Part shown: piece by piece, positions 16,247-26,406 of the stretch | How positions within the stretch are numbered: the stretch's first letter is position 1 | How the letters are laid out: every line of letters starts with the position of its first letter | Source: an uncultured Saprospiraceae bacterium | GTDB taxonomy: Bacteria; Bacteroidota; Bacteroidia; Chitinophagales; Saprospiraceae | Assembly: GCA_937926205.1 (NCBI GenBank) | Contig: CALEYL010000073.1 | Coordinates: 1 to 38,969 of the forward strand | DNA: 38,969 nucleotides | Reading direction: 5' to 3' | Notes under the pieces: generated by a model | The model's database searches: none | What the model saw: the letters and a program-made list of their open reading frames with translations, nothing else | What the model was told of the DNA's origin: nothing | Translations under genes and position numbers: made by a program

Positions 16247-19200
16247 ATGACGAGAATTGCTTTACCTTTTTTCCTGTTAACAGGTTTGGCCATCTGGATG
16301 TTCGCGGAAGCGAATACTTTTCCTGCAGTGGCATTTCAGGGCAGCCTGCAAAAAGCAGATGCGGCGACAGATACCTTGCCGCCCGTTGAAGAACGTTACA
16401 ACGACTTCATCACCAATCCGAATAGAAATCCTTTCGACCTGAAAGACCCCAGTGTCGTGGAGCAAACGGTTGATTATGACCCGGAAACCGGGCAGTACAT
16501 CATTCAGGAAAAAATCGGCGACGATTATTTCCGCCCGCCCACGTACATGACTTTTGAGGAATACCTCGCCTGGCAGCGGAAAAAAGATGAACGCGATTAT
16601 TTCAACCAGCTGGCAGGTATCAGCACCGGCGAGGGTACAACTGCGCTGGATCCCCTGGCGAAATTTGAAGTAAAAAACAACATGCTGGACCGGCTCTTTG
16701 GCGGTTCAACGGTAGACATCCGGCCGCAGGGAGGGATTGACCTTACTTTTGGCGTGGATTTTCAGCGGCTCGACAACCCCATCCTCACAGAGCGCCAACG
16801 GCGTACCGGCGGTTTTGACTTCGACATGAACATTCAAATGAACGTGACGGGTAAAATCGGAGAAAAACTAACCCTGACCACCAACTACAACAACAACGCA
16901 ACCTTTAACTTCGACAACCAGATCAAATTAGACTACAACAGCGACCTGTTTAGTGAAGACGACATCATCAAAAAAGTGGAAGCAGGTAACGTCAGCCTGC
17001 CTTTGCGCGGTTCGCTTATTCAGGGCGCCCAGAGTTTGTTCGGCCTGAAAACAGAGTTGCAATTTGGCCACCTCCGCCTGACCGCCATCGCTTCTCAACA
17101 GAATTCCCAGAACGAAAACATCCAGCTCAAAGGCGGTAGCCAGGTTCAGGAATTTGAAGTAAAAGCAGACGAATACGATGAAAACCGCCACTTTTTCCTT
17201 TCGCACTACAACCGCGACGGGTTTGAGAAAAACCTGAGAAACCTGCCTCAAATCAACACTTTATTCCATCTCGAGAACATTGAAGTCTGGATTACCAACG
17301 ACCGCAACGTAGTGGAAGACGTACGCGATATTGTTGCCTTTGCTGACCTTGGCGAACCGGAAAAGCTCGTAAGCCCAACGGCTATACCGCCATTCGCGAC
17401 GCCCCGCTTTCGTGAAATCGGCAATGGCCGGCCGCTGCCCGACAACGAAGCGAACGGCCTGTACCAGCGTTTGCTGGATCGCCCTGACCTTCGCAGCATC
17501 GACCGCAGCGTATCCATCCTCCAATCCCAGGAATTTGGACTGTCGCAATCCAAAGATTTTGAAAAAGTGAGCGCGCGTAAACTGGACGAGCGTGAATACA
17601 CCGTTCATCCTGACCTTGGTATTATTTCTGTCAACATCAACGTACAGCCCGACCAGGTTTTGGCAGTAGCCTATCAGTACAAATACAATGGCAACATCTA
17701 TAAGGTGGGTGAACTTTCTGTCAATACAGATGCAGTAGGTTCTGATACCACAGATCTTACGCCCCAGGTATTGTATGTAAAAATGCTGAAAAGTACCACC
17801 CAGCGCACCGACGTTCCCACCTGGGACCTGATGATGAAAAACGTCTATTCCATCGGCGCTTTTCAGGTAAACCGGGAAGATTTTAAACTGGATATCTTTT
17901 ACGAAGATCCGGGTAAAGGTTTCAAGCGCTTTTTGCCCAAAAGCAACCTGGAAGGCAAACCCCTGATCCGCGTATTCAACCTCGATAACCTGAACACGCA
18001 GGGCGACCCTCAGCCAGACGGCGTTTTCGACTTCGTACCTGGGGTTACCATCAACCCGACGAATGGCCGCATCATGTTTCCGGTACTGGAGCCTTTCGGT
18101 TCCTCTCTGGGGGATCAGATTACCGATGCTAACTATCGCGACACTTTTGTCTATCAGGAATTGTACGACCTGACGCTTTTTCAGGCACAGGAATACCCGG
18201 AAAAAAACCGGTACGCCATCCGGGGAAGTTTTAAATCGAGCTCTTCTTCCGAAATTTCGCTCGGCGCCTTCAACATCCCTCCGGGTTCGGTGCGGGTGAC
18301 GGCTGGTGGACAGCTTCTCCGGGAAGGCAGCGACTATGAAGTAGATTATGGTACCGGACGGGTGAAAATTCTCAACGACGCCATCCTCGCTTCGGGCGTT
18401 CCGGTCAATGTTTCTTTTGAAGACAACACCGTTTTTGGTTTTCAAACCAAGGCCATGGTGGGCTTGCGCGCCGATTATAAAATCAGCGATAACCTGAACA
18501 TTGGCGCCACTTTCCTCCAGTTGTTTGAACGGCCATTTACCCAAAAAGTAAACATCGGGGATGACCCCATTCGGAATAAAATTTACGGCTTCGACATCAA
18601 CCTGAGCAAAGATGCGCCCTGGCTGACCAAAGCGGTGGACAAACTGCCATTTTTCTCAACCAAAGCCGCTTCCAGCATCAATTTCAGTGCGGAAGCTGCT
18701 TACCTGCAGCCCGGTCACTCACGAGCCATCAATGAAAGCAGGAAAGACAAAAGCGGGGTCGTTTATTTGGATGACTTTGAAGGCAGCACCAGTAGCTTCG
18801 ATTTGCGTCAACCCACCAACCAGTGGTTTCTGGCCAGTGTGCCGCAAAACGACGATCAGAACAACAACCCCTTATTTCCGGAAGCAAACGCGAACAGTCT
18901 GGCTTATGGCGCCAACCGCGCCCGCCTGAACTGGTACCGGATTGACAACATTGCCCGTGTAGGCACAGACAACCAGAATCCTTATACCAGTCAGGTGCCT
19001 CAAAATGAAGTATTCCCCAACCTGCGCATTCAGCAAACGGATGTTTCCAATATTGCCTTTACCTTCGATTTATCCTATTCGCCGCGCGAACGCGGACCTT
19101 ACAACTTTGATTTGCCGGGCGGTTATCCCGGTCTGTCCAGCGGGGTTACGGCAGTAGGTGATTCACTCATTCTGCGCGATCCGAATACGCGCTGGGGGGG

Positions 19201-22200
19201 CGTCATGCGCGCCTTGAACAATACGAACGACTTCCAGGCGGCCAACATCGAATTCCTCGAATTCTGGATGCTCAGCCCTTTCCTCGATCCCGAAAATGCA
19301 GCCGGTCCATCACCGCTTGTAGACGGACAGCAAGGTACGCTGTACATCAACCTGGGTAACGTGTCGGAAGACATTCTGAAAGATTCGCGTAAAGCCTTCG
19401 AGAATGGTTTGCCAACCGCTTCTTCCGAGCGACGGGTTGATGAAACCCTCTGGGGAAAGGTGCCCGCCGGGCAGCAGATTACCCGGGCATTTGACAATGA
19501 CCTTCGGAATGATGCCCGCGAAAGCCAGGATCTTGGACTCGATGGATTGAGCGATGATGACGAACGAACTAAATTTGCCTCTTACATCAACGCCATCGCG
19601 GGCCTGAATACGATCATTGCCGGTAAGATTTCGCGCGACCCATCCAACGACAACTTCCGCTATTACCGCGATGCAAGTTTTTCAGCTACGGATGGCGTAA
19701 TCCAGCGCTACCGCGACTTCAACAACCCACAGGGCAACTCACAGTCGAACCTTGGCAACGACATCCGCCAGTCGGGAACCAATATCCCCGATACGGAAGA
19801 CATCAACCAGGACAACACCCTGAACGAAACAGAATCCTATTTTCAGTATAAAATTCCGTTGCGGGCCAACCCGAGCGACCGCCGGGAAATCGACATCAAC
19901 CAGACGCCGTTTATCACCGACCGCATCGAAGATCCTCTGACGCGCCGTGTATGGTACCGTTTCCGGATTCCGCTGAACGGCCCTGATAAAGTCAGTGTTG
20001 GCGGTATCCGCGACTTCCGGTCTATTCGCTTCATGCGGATGTATATGAAAGATTTTCAGGAACCCGTTGTGCTCCGTTTTGCACGATTGGAACTGGTGCG
20101 CAACCAATGGCGCCGCTATACGCAGGACCTTACCAGCAACGATGACATTGTCGGTGTACCGGACAACTGCGGACAGGTAACGACTTTTGACGTTGACGCT
20201 GTAAGCATTGAAGAAAACAGCAGCCGTCAGCCCTTCTCCTACACCTTGCCTGAAGGCATTCAGCGGGAACAATCGCTTGGCGTATTCCAGGCGCTTCAGA
20301 ACGAGCAATCGCTCTCTATGCGGATTAGCGATCTTTGCGACGGCGATGCCCGTGCAATTTTTAAGATTACCGAAGCCGACCTGCGTCTGTACGAGCGCCT
20401 GAAAATGTTTGTTCACGCAGAAACACCCGGAGACGATGTTAAGCCCGGCGACCTGAAAATGTTCATGCGTCTGGGTAGCGATTTTCAGAACAACTACTAC
20501 GAATACGAGATCCCGCTGGTGATGTCGGATCCGGACGGCCTGCCGACAAACCCCAATACATCCCAGTATAAACAAGCCGTTTGGCTTGCGGAAAATGAAT
20601 TTAATTTCGCGTTGGCTGATTTGCGAAAACTGAAAGAAGCCCGGGATGCAGCCAACTTCAACAAAGGGGCTGTGTTCGCCCAAAGCGTCAATCCTTCCGA
20701 CCCGAACGCGCATGTGATCAAGGTCAAGGGAAGTCCCAACCTTGGTTTTGTCAAAATGGTGATGGTTGGGGTGCGGAATCCTTATAACGGGGATAATGCT
20801 GCTTTTACCACCGAGGTTTGGGTGAACGAATTGCGGGTAACAGGTCTCGACGAACGGGGAGGAACGGCAGCTCTGGCGCGACTGGACATGCAACTTGCCG
20901 ATTTGGGCAACGTCACCATAGCGGGCAATTACAACTCCATTGGTTTTGGAGCGCTCGACCAGCAGGTACACGAGCGAAGCCGGGAAGAAGTGAAGGGGTA
21001 TGACCTGGCCACCACGCTGGAATTGGGGAAATTTCTGCCGGAAAAATGGGGGGTCAAAGTTCCGTTTTACGCACAGATATCCAATACAACCAGTACGCCG
21101 GAGTATAACCCCTATGACCTGGACATTGTGTTGAAGGAGCAGTTGAAGAATATTGACAATTCACAAGACCGGGATTCCGTTCGGGAGCAATCGCAGGAAA
21201 TCACGGACATCAAGAGTTACAACTTCACCAATGTGCGCAAAGAACGCACCAATGCGCAAAAAGCGCCCATGCCCTGGGATATCTCGAATTTTAGTTTCAG
21301 TTATGGCTTCACGCAAACGGACCGGAGTGACCCCATCATCCAGTTCGACCGGCAAAACCGTTACACCGGGGCCATAGATTACGGATTCAGCAGAAGGGTC
21401 AATTATTGGGAACCTTTTAAAGGCATTAAAAACGACAAATACCTGAAGTTGATTAAGGAGATCAACATCAACCCCCTGCCCAACTCCTTTACCTTCAGTT
21501 CGATTTTCGACCGCAGTTTCGCCCGAACGAGTTATCGTTTTGCTGGAGTAGACGAACGGTTCAATACCTTTTTCAACAAGCGTTTCCTTTGGGACAGACA
21601 GTACAATTTGCAATGGGACATTACCAAGGCACTGAAATTTACGTTCAACTCGACCAACTCGGCGGTGATTGACGAACCCAATGAGATTACGCTGCTCGAA
21701 AATCAGCCTTTGATTGGAGACATCAACAAATACCGCCGCGACAGCATCTGGAGCAATATCCGCCAGTTGGGACGTCCGAAACTTTATCGCCACAACATCA
21801 ACGTGACCTACACGCTGCCCATCCGCCACCTGCCGTTTATGGACTGGGTACAGGTTCGGGCGCAATACCAGGCCGAATACAGCTGGAATGCCGCCGCTCT
21901 GAACGTAGACAGTCTCGGTAACGTCATTCAGAACAGCCAGAACCGGCAAATTGGCGCCGATCTGAACTTTGACAAGCTCTATAGCCAGTTTGCTTATCTG
22001 CGGGCCATTGAGAAGCCCAAATCAACAAAAACCAAAGCCAAAACAGGCGGCAAAAACACGGAGCCTAAAGAAGACGCAGCGAAAAAAGAGGATCCTAATT
22101 CCAAAAAAGATCCGAAGGCTAAAGCCAAAGAACGCGTGCCCAGCGACCTGGAGCGCATTTTGATTCGCCCGCTTTTGCTGGTGCGGAAAGCCCGATTCAA

Positions 22201-23644
22201 TTACAATGAACGCTTCCGAACGGTTGTACCCGGGTTTATGCCGCGGTCTAGCCTGCTGGGAATGGAATCCGGGTTCCAGGCGCCTGGTTGGGATTTTATT
22301 TCCGGCATACAACCCAATATCCGTGGCTTGTCGCAAAGCCAGCGCGAAAACCCGGGAACGGGCAATGGCGACTGGTTGTACGACAACCGGCAGTGGATCA
22401 GCGGCAATGTTTTCTTCAATCAGGACATTGTTCAGGATTATACGCAGAACTACGATGCCCGCGTCACGCTGGAGCCATTCCGCGATTTCCGGGTTGAGCT
22501 GGAGATCAGCAAGTCGTATACCGAAAACTTCACGGAAACCTTCAAGGATACGACTTTGGACAATGTGACCAACTACGTCCACGTGGTACCGACAACCATG
22601 GGCTCCATGACAGTTTCCTATTCTGCCCTCAGAACTTTGTTCCAGGACAGCAAAGGAGAAATCATCAGCCTGTTCCAGCAGTTCGAGTCGAACCGCAAAA
22701 TCGTTTCTGCCCGACTGGGGACTCCGGAAGCCCATACCGATCCGAATCTCGCAGCAGAGGGCTATAAGTTTGGTTATGGTCGCACCCAGCAGGATGTACT
22801 GATACCTGCCTTCATTGCAGCTTATACGGGGGCTGATGCGCGTACGACCGGCCTGGACATTTTCAAGACGCAACCCAATATTAACTGGCGACTGAGCTAC
22901 AATGGCCTATCGAAGATACCGATGTTTAAAAACTTATTCACCAACTTCAGCCTGACCCACGGTTATAAGACGGAGTTGAGGGTGAACAGTTACCGCACCG
23001 GACTCGACTACCTGCGCACGCGCCCGATCGGCAGTCTTGACAACATTTCCGGAAACTTTTATGCAAGGTTGGAAATCCCGGAAATAGTCATTCAGGAAGC
23101 TTTTGCACCGCTGCTGGCAGTAGAAGCTACCCTGAAAAACGGCATGAGCTTCAATGTGGATTATAAAAAGTCGCGCACCTTGTCCATGAGTTTCATCAAC
23201 AAACTGCTGAGTGAAACGCAAACCAAGGAAATTATCATTGGCGCCGGTTACCGGATTCGCGATTTTGACATTCCTTTCCTGACGGGAAGCAAGAAGAAAG
23301 GAGCGAAGAAGAAAAAAGAAGACGATAAAAAGAAGCCGCCTACTCAAAATCAGCCGGGTGGAGGTCGTGGCGGATCGCAGTTGCAAAGCCGAGATCTGGA
23401 CATGCAGTTTAACTTTTCGCTGCGCGACGATGTCACTTTTGCCCACAAACTGGACGAAGGCATCTTCGAACCGACCCGTGGTAGTTATGCATTGTCGATA
23501 TCGCCGGCGGCAGAATACAAACTCAACCAGCGTTTATCGTTGCGCCTGTTCTTCGATTACCGGCGCACCATACCGAAAACATCGCAAGGTTTCCCGCGGA
23601 CGGATACTTCCGGTGGTTTGGTTGTGCGCTTCCAGTTGAATTGA
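16247..23644 (+). CDS. sprA: T9SS outer-membrane translocon SprA
   Basis: 2465 residues, in the size range of SprA/Sov. SprA is the giant outer-membrane barrel through which T9SS cargo leaves the cell. The N-terminus has a signal peptide ending near FAEA. Long stretches are typical of the family: GSTVDIRPQGGIDLTFGVDFQ, RTGGFDFDMNIQMNVTGKIG, NSDLFSEDDIIKKVEAGNVSLPL, VVYLDDFEGS and PWDISNFSFSYGFTQTDRSDP. The C-terminus ends in a beta strand (GLVVRFQLN), as expected of a barrel. Two lysine-rich, low-complexity inserts occur at about residues 1922-1967 and 2349-2385, the second followed by a GGGRGG stretch. They are likely flexible periplasmic or external loops. It is followed by an inverted repeat and a non-coding gap. 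The two cargo proteins in this window would be its substrates. Confidence 0.95.
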   Translation: MTRIALPFFLLTGLAIWMFAEANTFPAVAFQGSLQKADAATDTLPPVEERYNDFITNPNRNPFDLKDPSVVEQTVDYDPETGQYIIQEKIGDDYFRPPTYMTFEEYLAWQRKKDERDYFNQLAGISTGEGTTALDPLAKFEVKNNMLDRLFGGSTVDIRPQGGIDLTFGVDFQRLDNPILTERQRRTGGFDFDMNIQMNVTGKIGEKLTLTTNYNNNATFNFDNQIKLDYNSDLFSEDDIIKKVEAGNVSLPLRGSLIQGAQSLFGLKTELQFGHLRLTAIASQQNSQNENIQLKGGSQVQEFEVKADEYDENRHFFLSHYNRDGFEKNLRNLPQINTLFHLENIEVWITNDRNVVEDVRDIVAFADLGEPEKLVSPTAIPPFATPRFREIGNGRPLPDNEANGLYQRLLDRPDLRSIDRSVSILQSQEFGLSQSKDFEKVSARKLDEREYTVHPDLGIISVNINVQPDQVLAVAYQYKYNGNIYKVGELSVNTDAVGSDTTDLTPQVLYVKMLKSTTQRTDVPTWDLMMKNVYSIGAFQVNREDFKLDIFYEDPGKGFKRFLPKSNLEGKPLIRVFNLDNLNTQGDPQPDGVFDFVPGVTINPTNGRIMFPVLEPFGSSLGDQITDANYRDTFVYQELYDLTLFQAQEYPEKNRYAIRGSFKSSSSSEISLGAFNIPPGSVRVTAGGQLLREGSDYEVDYGTGRVKILNDAILASGVPVNVSFEDNTVFGFQTKAMVGLRADYKISDNLNIGATFLQLFERPFTQKVNIGDDPIRNKIYGFDINLSKDAPWLTKAVDKLPFFSTKAASSINFSAEAAYLQPGHSRAINESRKDKSGVVYLDDFEGSTSSFDLRQPTNQWFLASVPQNDDQNNNPLFPEANANSLAYGANRARLNWYRIDNIARVGTDNQNPYTSQVPQNEVFPNLRIQQTDVSNIAFTFDLSYSPRERGPYNFDLPGGYPGLSSGVTAVGDSLILRDPNTRWGGVMRALNNTNDFQAANIEFLEFWMLSPFLDPENAAGPSPLVDGQQGTLYINLGNVSEDILKDSRKAFENGLPTASSERRVDETLWGKVPAGQQITRAFDNDLRNDARESQDLGLDGLSDDDERTKFASYINAIAGLNTIIAGKISRDPSNDNFRYYRDASFSATDGVIQRYRDFNNPQGNSQSNLGNDIRQSGTNIPDTEDINQDNTLNETESYFQYKIPLRANPSDRREIDINQTPFITDRIEDPLTRRVWYRFRIPLNGPDKVSVGGIRDFRSIRFMRMYMKDFQEPVVLRFARLELVRNQWRRYTQDLTSNDDIVGVPDNCGQVTTFDVDAVSIEENSSRQPFSYTLPEGIQREQSLGVFQALQNEQSLSMRISDLCDGDARAIFKITEADLRLYERLKMFVHAETPGDDVKPGDLKMFMRLGSDFQNNYYEYEIPLVMSDPDGLPTNPNTSQYKQAVWLAENEFNFALADLRKLKEARDAANFNKGAVFAQSVNPSDPNAHVIKVKGSPNLGFVKMVMVGVRNPYNGDNAAFTTEVWVNELRVTGLDERGGTAALARLDMQLADLGNVTIAGNYNSIGFGALDQQVHERSREEVKGYDLATTLELGKFLPEKWGVKVPFYAQISNTTSTPEYNPYDLDIVLKEQLKNIDNSQDRDSVREQSQEITDIKSYNFTNVRKERTNAQKAPMPWDISNFSFSYGFTQTDRSDPIIQFDRQNRYTGAIDYGFSRRVNYWEPFKGIKNDKYLKLIKEININPLPNSFTFSSIFDRSFARTSYRFAGVDERFNTFFNKRFLWDRQYNLQWDITKALKFTFNSTNSAVIDEPNEITLLENQPLIGDINKYRRDSIWSNIRQLGRPKLYRHNINVTYTLPIRHLPFMDWVQVRAQYQAEYSWNAAALNVDSLGNVIQNSQNRQIGADLNFDKLYSQFAYLRAIEKPKSTKTKAKTGGKNTEPKEDAAKKEDPNSKKDPKAKAKERVPSDLERILIRPLLLVRKARFNYNERFRTVVPGFMPRSSLLGMESGFQAPGWDFISGIQPNIRGLSQSQRENPGTGNGDWLYDNRQWISGNVFFNQDIVQDYTQNYDARVTLEPFRDFRVELEISKSYTENFTETFKDTTLDNVTNYVHVVPTTMGSMTVSYSALRTLFQDSKGEIISLFQQFESNRKIVSARLGTPEAHTDPNLAAEGYKFGYGRTQQDVLIPAFIAAYTGADARTTGLDIFKTQPNINWRLSYNGLSKIPMFKNLFTNFSLTHGYKTELRVNSYRTGLDYLRTRPIGSLDNISGNFYARLEIPEIVIQEAFAPLLAVEATLKNGMSFNVDYKKSRTLSMSFINKLLSETQTKEIIIGAGYRIRDFDIPFLTGSKKKGAKKKKEDDKKKPPTQNQPGGGRGGSQLQSRDLDMQFNFSLRDDVTFAHKLDEGIFEPTRGSYALSISPAAEYKLNQRLSLRLFFDYRRTIPKTSQGFPRTDTSGGLVVRFQLN

Positions 23645-23964
23645 TGAAGCAATAAGAAAGGGCAAGGGCGAGGAGCAAGGGGCAAATTAGCAAGTAGGCA
23701 AGTAAGTATTCAAATTGCCCCTTGCTAATTTGCCCTTTGCCAATTTATACATCGCCAGTTTGCCCCTTGCCAATTTGCCCCTTGCCAATTTATAACAGAT
23801 CTTCGTCGTTAAATGTCTGTTAAACCGCCTGTTCTCCTAGGCTTAAACCCCTACTTTTAGCCTTAATATTATCGATAACTCAAAAACCGGAAAAGCAAGG
23901 CAGCTTTTTTGGAAGAAAAACTATCCCGAATACGGCATAACTTTGCATAAGGATAAATCAAATT
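23645..23964. other. Intergenic gap with inverted and tandem repeats
   Basis: This stretch of 320 bases has no gene. GGGCAAATTAGCAAG (23680-23694) is exactly complementary to 23721-23735, and the pairing extends to 19 positions with one wobble (23676-23694 with 23721-23739). A TTGCCCCTTGCCAATT word recurs in tandem at about 23715-23792. The inverted repeat could end the sprA transcript, although no T-run follows. Confidence 0.65.
23938..23945 (+). promoter_or_regulatory. Promoter -7 box of the two-component operon
   Basis: TAACTTTG fits TAnnTTTG and ends 20 bases before the kinase start, the same spacing as at ruvA. The nearest TTTG upstream (23908-23911) is further away than usual, so the -33 element is unsure. 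Confidence 0.5.
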
Positions 23965-25488
23965 ATGAATAGAAAAGCAATATGGGCGATTATTGGGCTG
24001 ATGAGTGTGGCGGTCATCGGAGTGGTCTGGTTACAAACGGCACTCATCCGTACTTCCATTCAAGTCAATGAAGAACGTTTCGATAAAAACGTTTTTAATG
24101 CACTCAACGCTGTCGTTGCAAGGCTGGAGCAGGAAGAAAAAAAGGCGACTTTCAACCAGTACATGAATGGCTATGTGGCCCAGTATTTTAACCAGGGGAC
24201 GGATGCGGGTTTGGTAGAACCTACTGAGCTTGAACTGGCACTGTCTGAAAAAATCAGCGACCCTGAGCTCCTCAATCCCAGTCTTTTTGATCAGTTGTTG
24301 AATGAAGCCTCAGATACCTGTACCTGCTACTCCTGCCTCAAAGCACGGGACAATCGCTTTCGGCGCATGATGTTCTTCAATGTGCGCAATACCAGATACC
24401 CTCTTGGAGAGCGCATCAAACTCGAATCGCTCAAAACCATTCTCAATCAGGAGTTAACCAACCGGGGCATCGCTACCAAATGCAACTACGGCGTCTATTC
24501 CAGACAGGATGAAAACTTTGTAATCGTCGACGGGCACTACGTCGTTTCTATGGAAAAGCCTCAGGAGTTGCCGCCGGGCTATAAAGACATTTATTCGTCC
24601 AATTTCCGGGTGGAGCTTTTTCCCGAAGACATGCCTTCTCCAGGATTGCTTATGGTATTTTTTCCGGCAAAATCGAGGGTGCTTTGGAGTTCTTTATGGG
24701 TTAACTTTTTGGGTACCTTGGTTTTTACGACCATCATCCTGCTCTGTTTTGCTTACACGATCAATGTAATCATCCAGCAAAAAAAGTTGTCAGAGATGAA
24801 AACAGACTTCATAAACAACATGACCCACGAGTTCAAAACGCCCATTGCAACCATCTCTCTGGCAGCGGATTCGATCACCAGCCCGATCATTTCTGGCAAC
24901 GCTGATAAAGTTCTGCGTTTCGCCAACATAATAAAACAGGAAAATAAACGTATGAATAACCAGGTGGAGAAAGTACTTCAGATGGCTGTGATCGACCGGA
25001 AAGAGTTCCAGTTGAATCTCTCTGAGGTAAACCTCCACGATGTTATCGTTAATGCAGTTGAAAACATTAGTTTACAGGTAGAGAAAAAAGAAGGCTCTGT
25101 GACCGCTTTGCTCGAAGCTACTCATCCTGTTATTGAAGGCGACGCGACGCATATTTCCAACATCATCAACAATTTGCTGGATAATGCCAATAAGTATTCG
25201 CCTGAAATCCCGGAGATCTCGGTACACACCGTTGATCTTGCAGAAGGGGTGGAAGTGACGGTGCAGGACAAAGGAATCGGGATGAGCAAAGAAGCGAAAA
25301 AGCACATTTTTGACAAATTTTACCGGGTGCACACCGGAAATGTTCACGATGTCAAAGGCTTTGGGCTGGGGTTGAGTTATGTGAAAGCCATGATGACTGC
25401 CCATAAAGGAAATATTGAAGTAAGAAGTGAACCGGGAAAAGGCAGCAGTTTTGTTCTGTTTTTTCCGCATAAAGTGGATCACAGTTGA
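23965..25488 (+). CDS. Sensor histidine kinase (RprX-like)
   Basis: 507 residues. TM1 lies at about 6-27 and TM2 at about 243-265, enclosing a periplasmic sensor domain of roughly 210 residues. The kinase part has the H-box MTHEFKTPIA with phospho-acceptor His288, the N-box NNLLDNANKYSPE, the G1 box DKGIGMS, the F-box IFDKFYRV and the G2 box GFGLGLSYVK. Layout, length and partner recall RprX of Bacteroides, a comparison made from memory. The sensor domain contains C119-x-C121-x-x-C124 and a further Cys173, which could bind metal or respond to redox state. The response regulator follows 60 bases later. The stimulus is unknown. Confidence 0.9.
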   Translation: MNRKAIWAIIGLMSVAVIGVVWLQTALIRTSIQVNEERFDKNVFNALNAVVARLEQEEKKATFNQYMNGYVAQYFNQGTDAGLVEPTELELALSEKISDPELLNPSLFDQLLNEASDTCTCYSCLKARDNRFRRMMFFNVRNTRYPLGERIKLESLKTILNQELTNRGIATKCNYGVYSRQDENFVIVDGHYVVSMEKPQELPPGYKDIYSSNFRVELFPEDMPSPGLLMVFFPAKSRVLWSSLWVNFLGTLVFTTIILLCFAYTINVIIQQKKLSEMKTDFINNMTHEFKTPIATISLAADSITSPIISGNADKVLRFANIIKQENKRMNNQVEKVLQMAVIDRKEFQLNLSEVNLHDVIVNAVENISLQVEKKEGSVTALLEATHPVIEGDATHISNIINNLLDNANKYSPEIPEISVHTVDLAEGVEVTVQDKGIGMSKEAKKHIFDKFYRVHTGNVHDVKGFGLGLSYVKAMMTAHKGNIEVRSEPGKGSSFVLFFPHKVDHS

Positions 25489-25548
25489 TCCGAACCTTAT
25501 TCGACAGCCTCCGGGTTGTTGTCACTAAGAGAAAAACCACCTAATCTT

Positions 25549-26271
25549 ATGGCAAATAACAGGATACTCCTGGTAGAAGACGATCAGAATTTTGGAGATG
25601 TCTTGCGTTCCTATCTCGAAATGCACGACTACGATGTGACGCTGGCCACGGATGGTCTGCAGGGAATCGAACGCCACCGTAAAGGGCAATTTGATTTGTG
25701 TATTCTCGACGTCATGATGCCAAAAAAAGACGGCTTTACGGTCGCCAGAGAAATTAGAGAAAAAGATGCGGAAACCCCCATCATCTTTTTGACGGCAAAG
25801 ACGATGAAAGATGACGTTCTTCAGGGGTTTAAGATTGGCGCTGATGATTATATTACAAAACCGTTCAATTCGGAAGAGTTGTTGTATCGGATCCAGGCTG
25901 TGCTGAAACGCAGCAAACCTCTTGCCGACCCCAAAGACGACATCCGCGAGTTTTCGATCAGCCGTTACCATTTTAACTACCCCCTGCGGGTGCTGACTTA
26001 CAATATGGGTGGCGAAGGAGAAGAAAAGTGGAAACTATCGCCTAAGGAGGCACAATTGTTGCGCATGTTTGCGACGCATGTCAATGACATTTTGCCGCGC
26101 TCTGAAGCCCTGAAATCCATTTGGGGAGAAGACAACTACTTCACTGCCAGGAGTATGGATGTTTTTGTAACCAAACTCCGCAAATATTTAAAAAACGACG
26201 ATAACATCGAAATTGTTAATATTCACGGCAATGGCTTTCAACTTTTGGTAAAAACCGAGCAGGGGGCTTGA
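25549..26271 (+). CDS. OmpR-family response regulator (RprY-like)
   Basis: 240 residues from the ATG at 25549. An in-frame upstream ATG at 25516 would add 11 poorly conserved residues before the standard opening NRILLVEDDQ. The receiver domain has the acidic pair in VEDD, phospho-acceptor Asp54 in LDVMMPKKDG, the switch threonine in FLTAKT and Lys104 in ITKPF. The C-terminal winged helix shows KLSPKEAQLLRMF and ARSMDVFVTKLRKYLK. The wording is very close to my memory of Bacteroides RprY (LDVMMPKKDGFT, IWGEDNYFTARSMDV). It is encoded with the kinase at 23965 and the operon ends at the terminator at 26363-26392. Target genes cannot be inferred. Confidence 0.93.
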   Translation: MANNRILLVEDDQNFGDVLRSYLEMHDYDVTLATDGLQGIERHRKGQFDLCILDVMMPKKDGFTVAREIREKDAETPIIFLTAKTMKDDVLQGFKIGADDYITKPFNSEELLYRIQAVLKRSKPLADPKDDIREFSISRYHFNYPLRVLTYNMGGEGEEKWKLSPKEAQLLRMFATHVNDILPRSEALKSIWGEDNYFTARSMDVFVTKLRKYLKNDDNIEIVNIHGNGFQLLVKTEQGA

Positions 26272-26362
26272 AAGTGTTGAAAAATAGTTTGATATTTGCC
26301 GGGTGAATTACGACTACTTCTAACTCGAGTATAAAAATCTAGTTTTTGGGATTATGATTATG

Positions 26363-26392
26363 GCTGGATAGTGTACGCTATCCGGCTTTTTT
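26363..26392 (+). terminator. Terminator of the two-component operon
   Basis: GCTGGATAG (26363-26371) pairs with CTATCCGGC (26378-26386) over nine positions with one wobble, and TTTTTTATTATT follows. It lies 92 bases after the regulator stop and overlaps the apparent long start of pyrD at 26371. Confidence 0.88.
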
Positions 26393-26406
26393 ATTATTGC
26401 GCGATC

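Noticed and set aside
17261..18544. 427-codon minus-strand frame inside sprA
   Set aside because: It lies fully within sprA, whose plus-strand product matches the family over its whole length; the opposite frame has no domain pattern.
19739..20971. 410-codon minus-strand frame inside sprA
   Set aside because: Same reason: a by-product of codon use on the sense strand, without motifs.
23700..23792. Tandem TTGCCCCTTGCC words as a CRISPR array
   Set aside because: The units are short, degenerate and nearly contiguous, with no spacers of regular length and no cas genes.
25516..25548. Upstream ATG of the response regulator
   Set aside because: The receiver domain opens right after the second ATG at 25549, and the extra 11 residues have no counterpart in the family.
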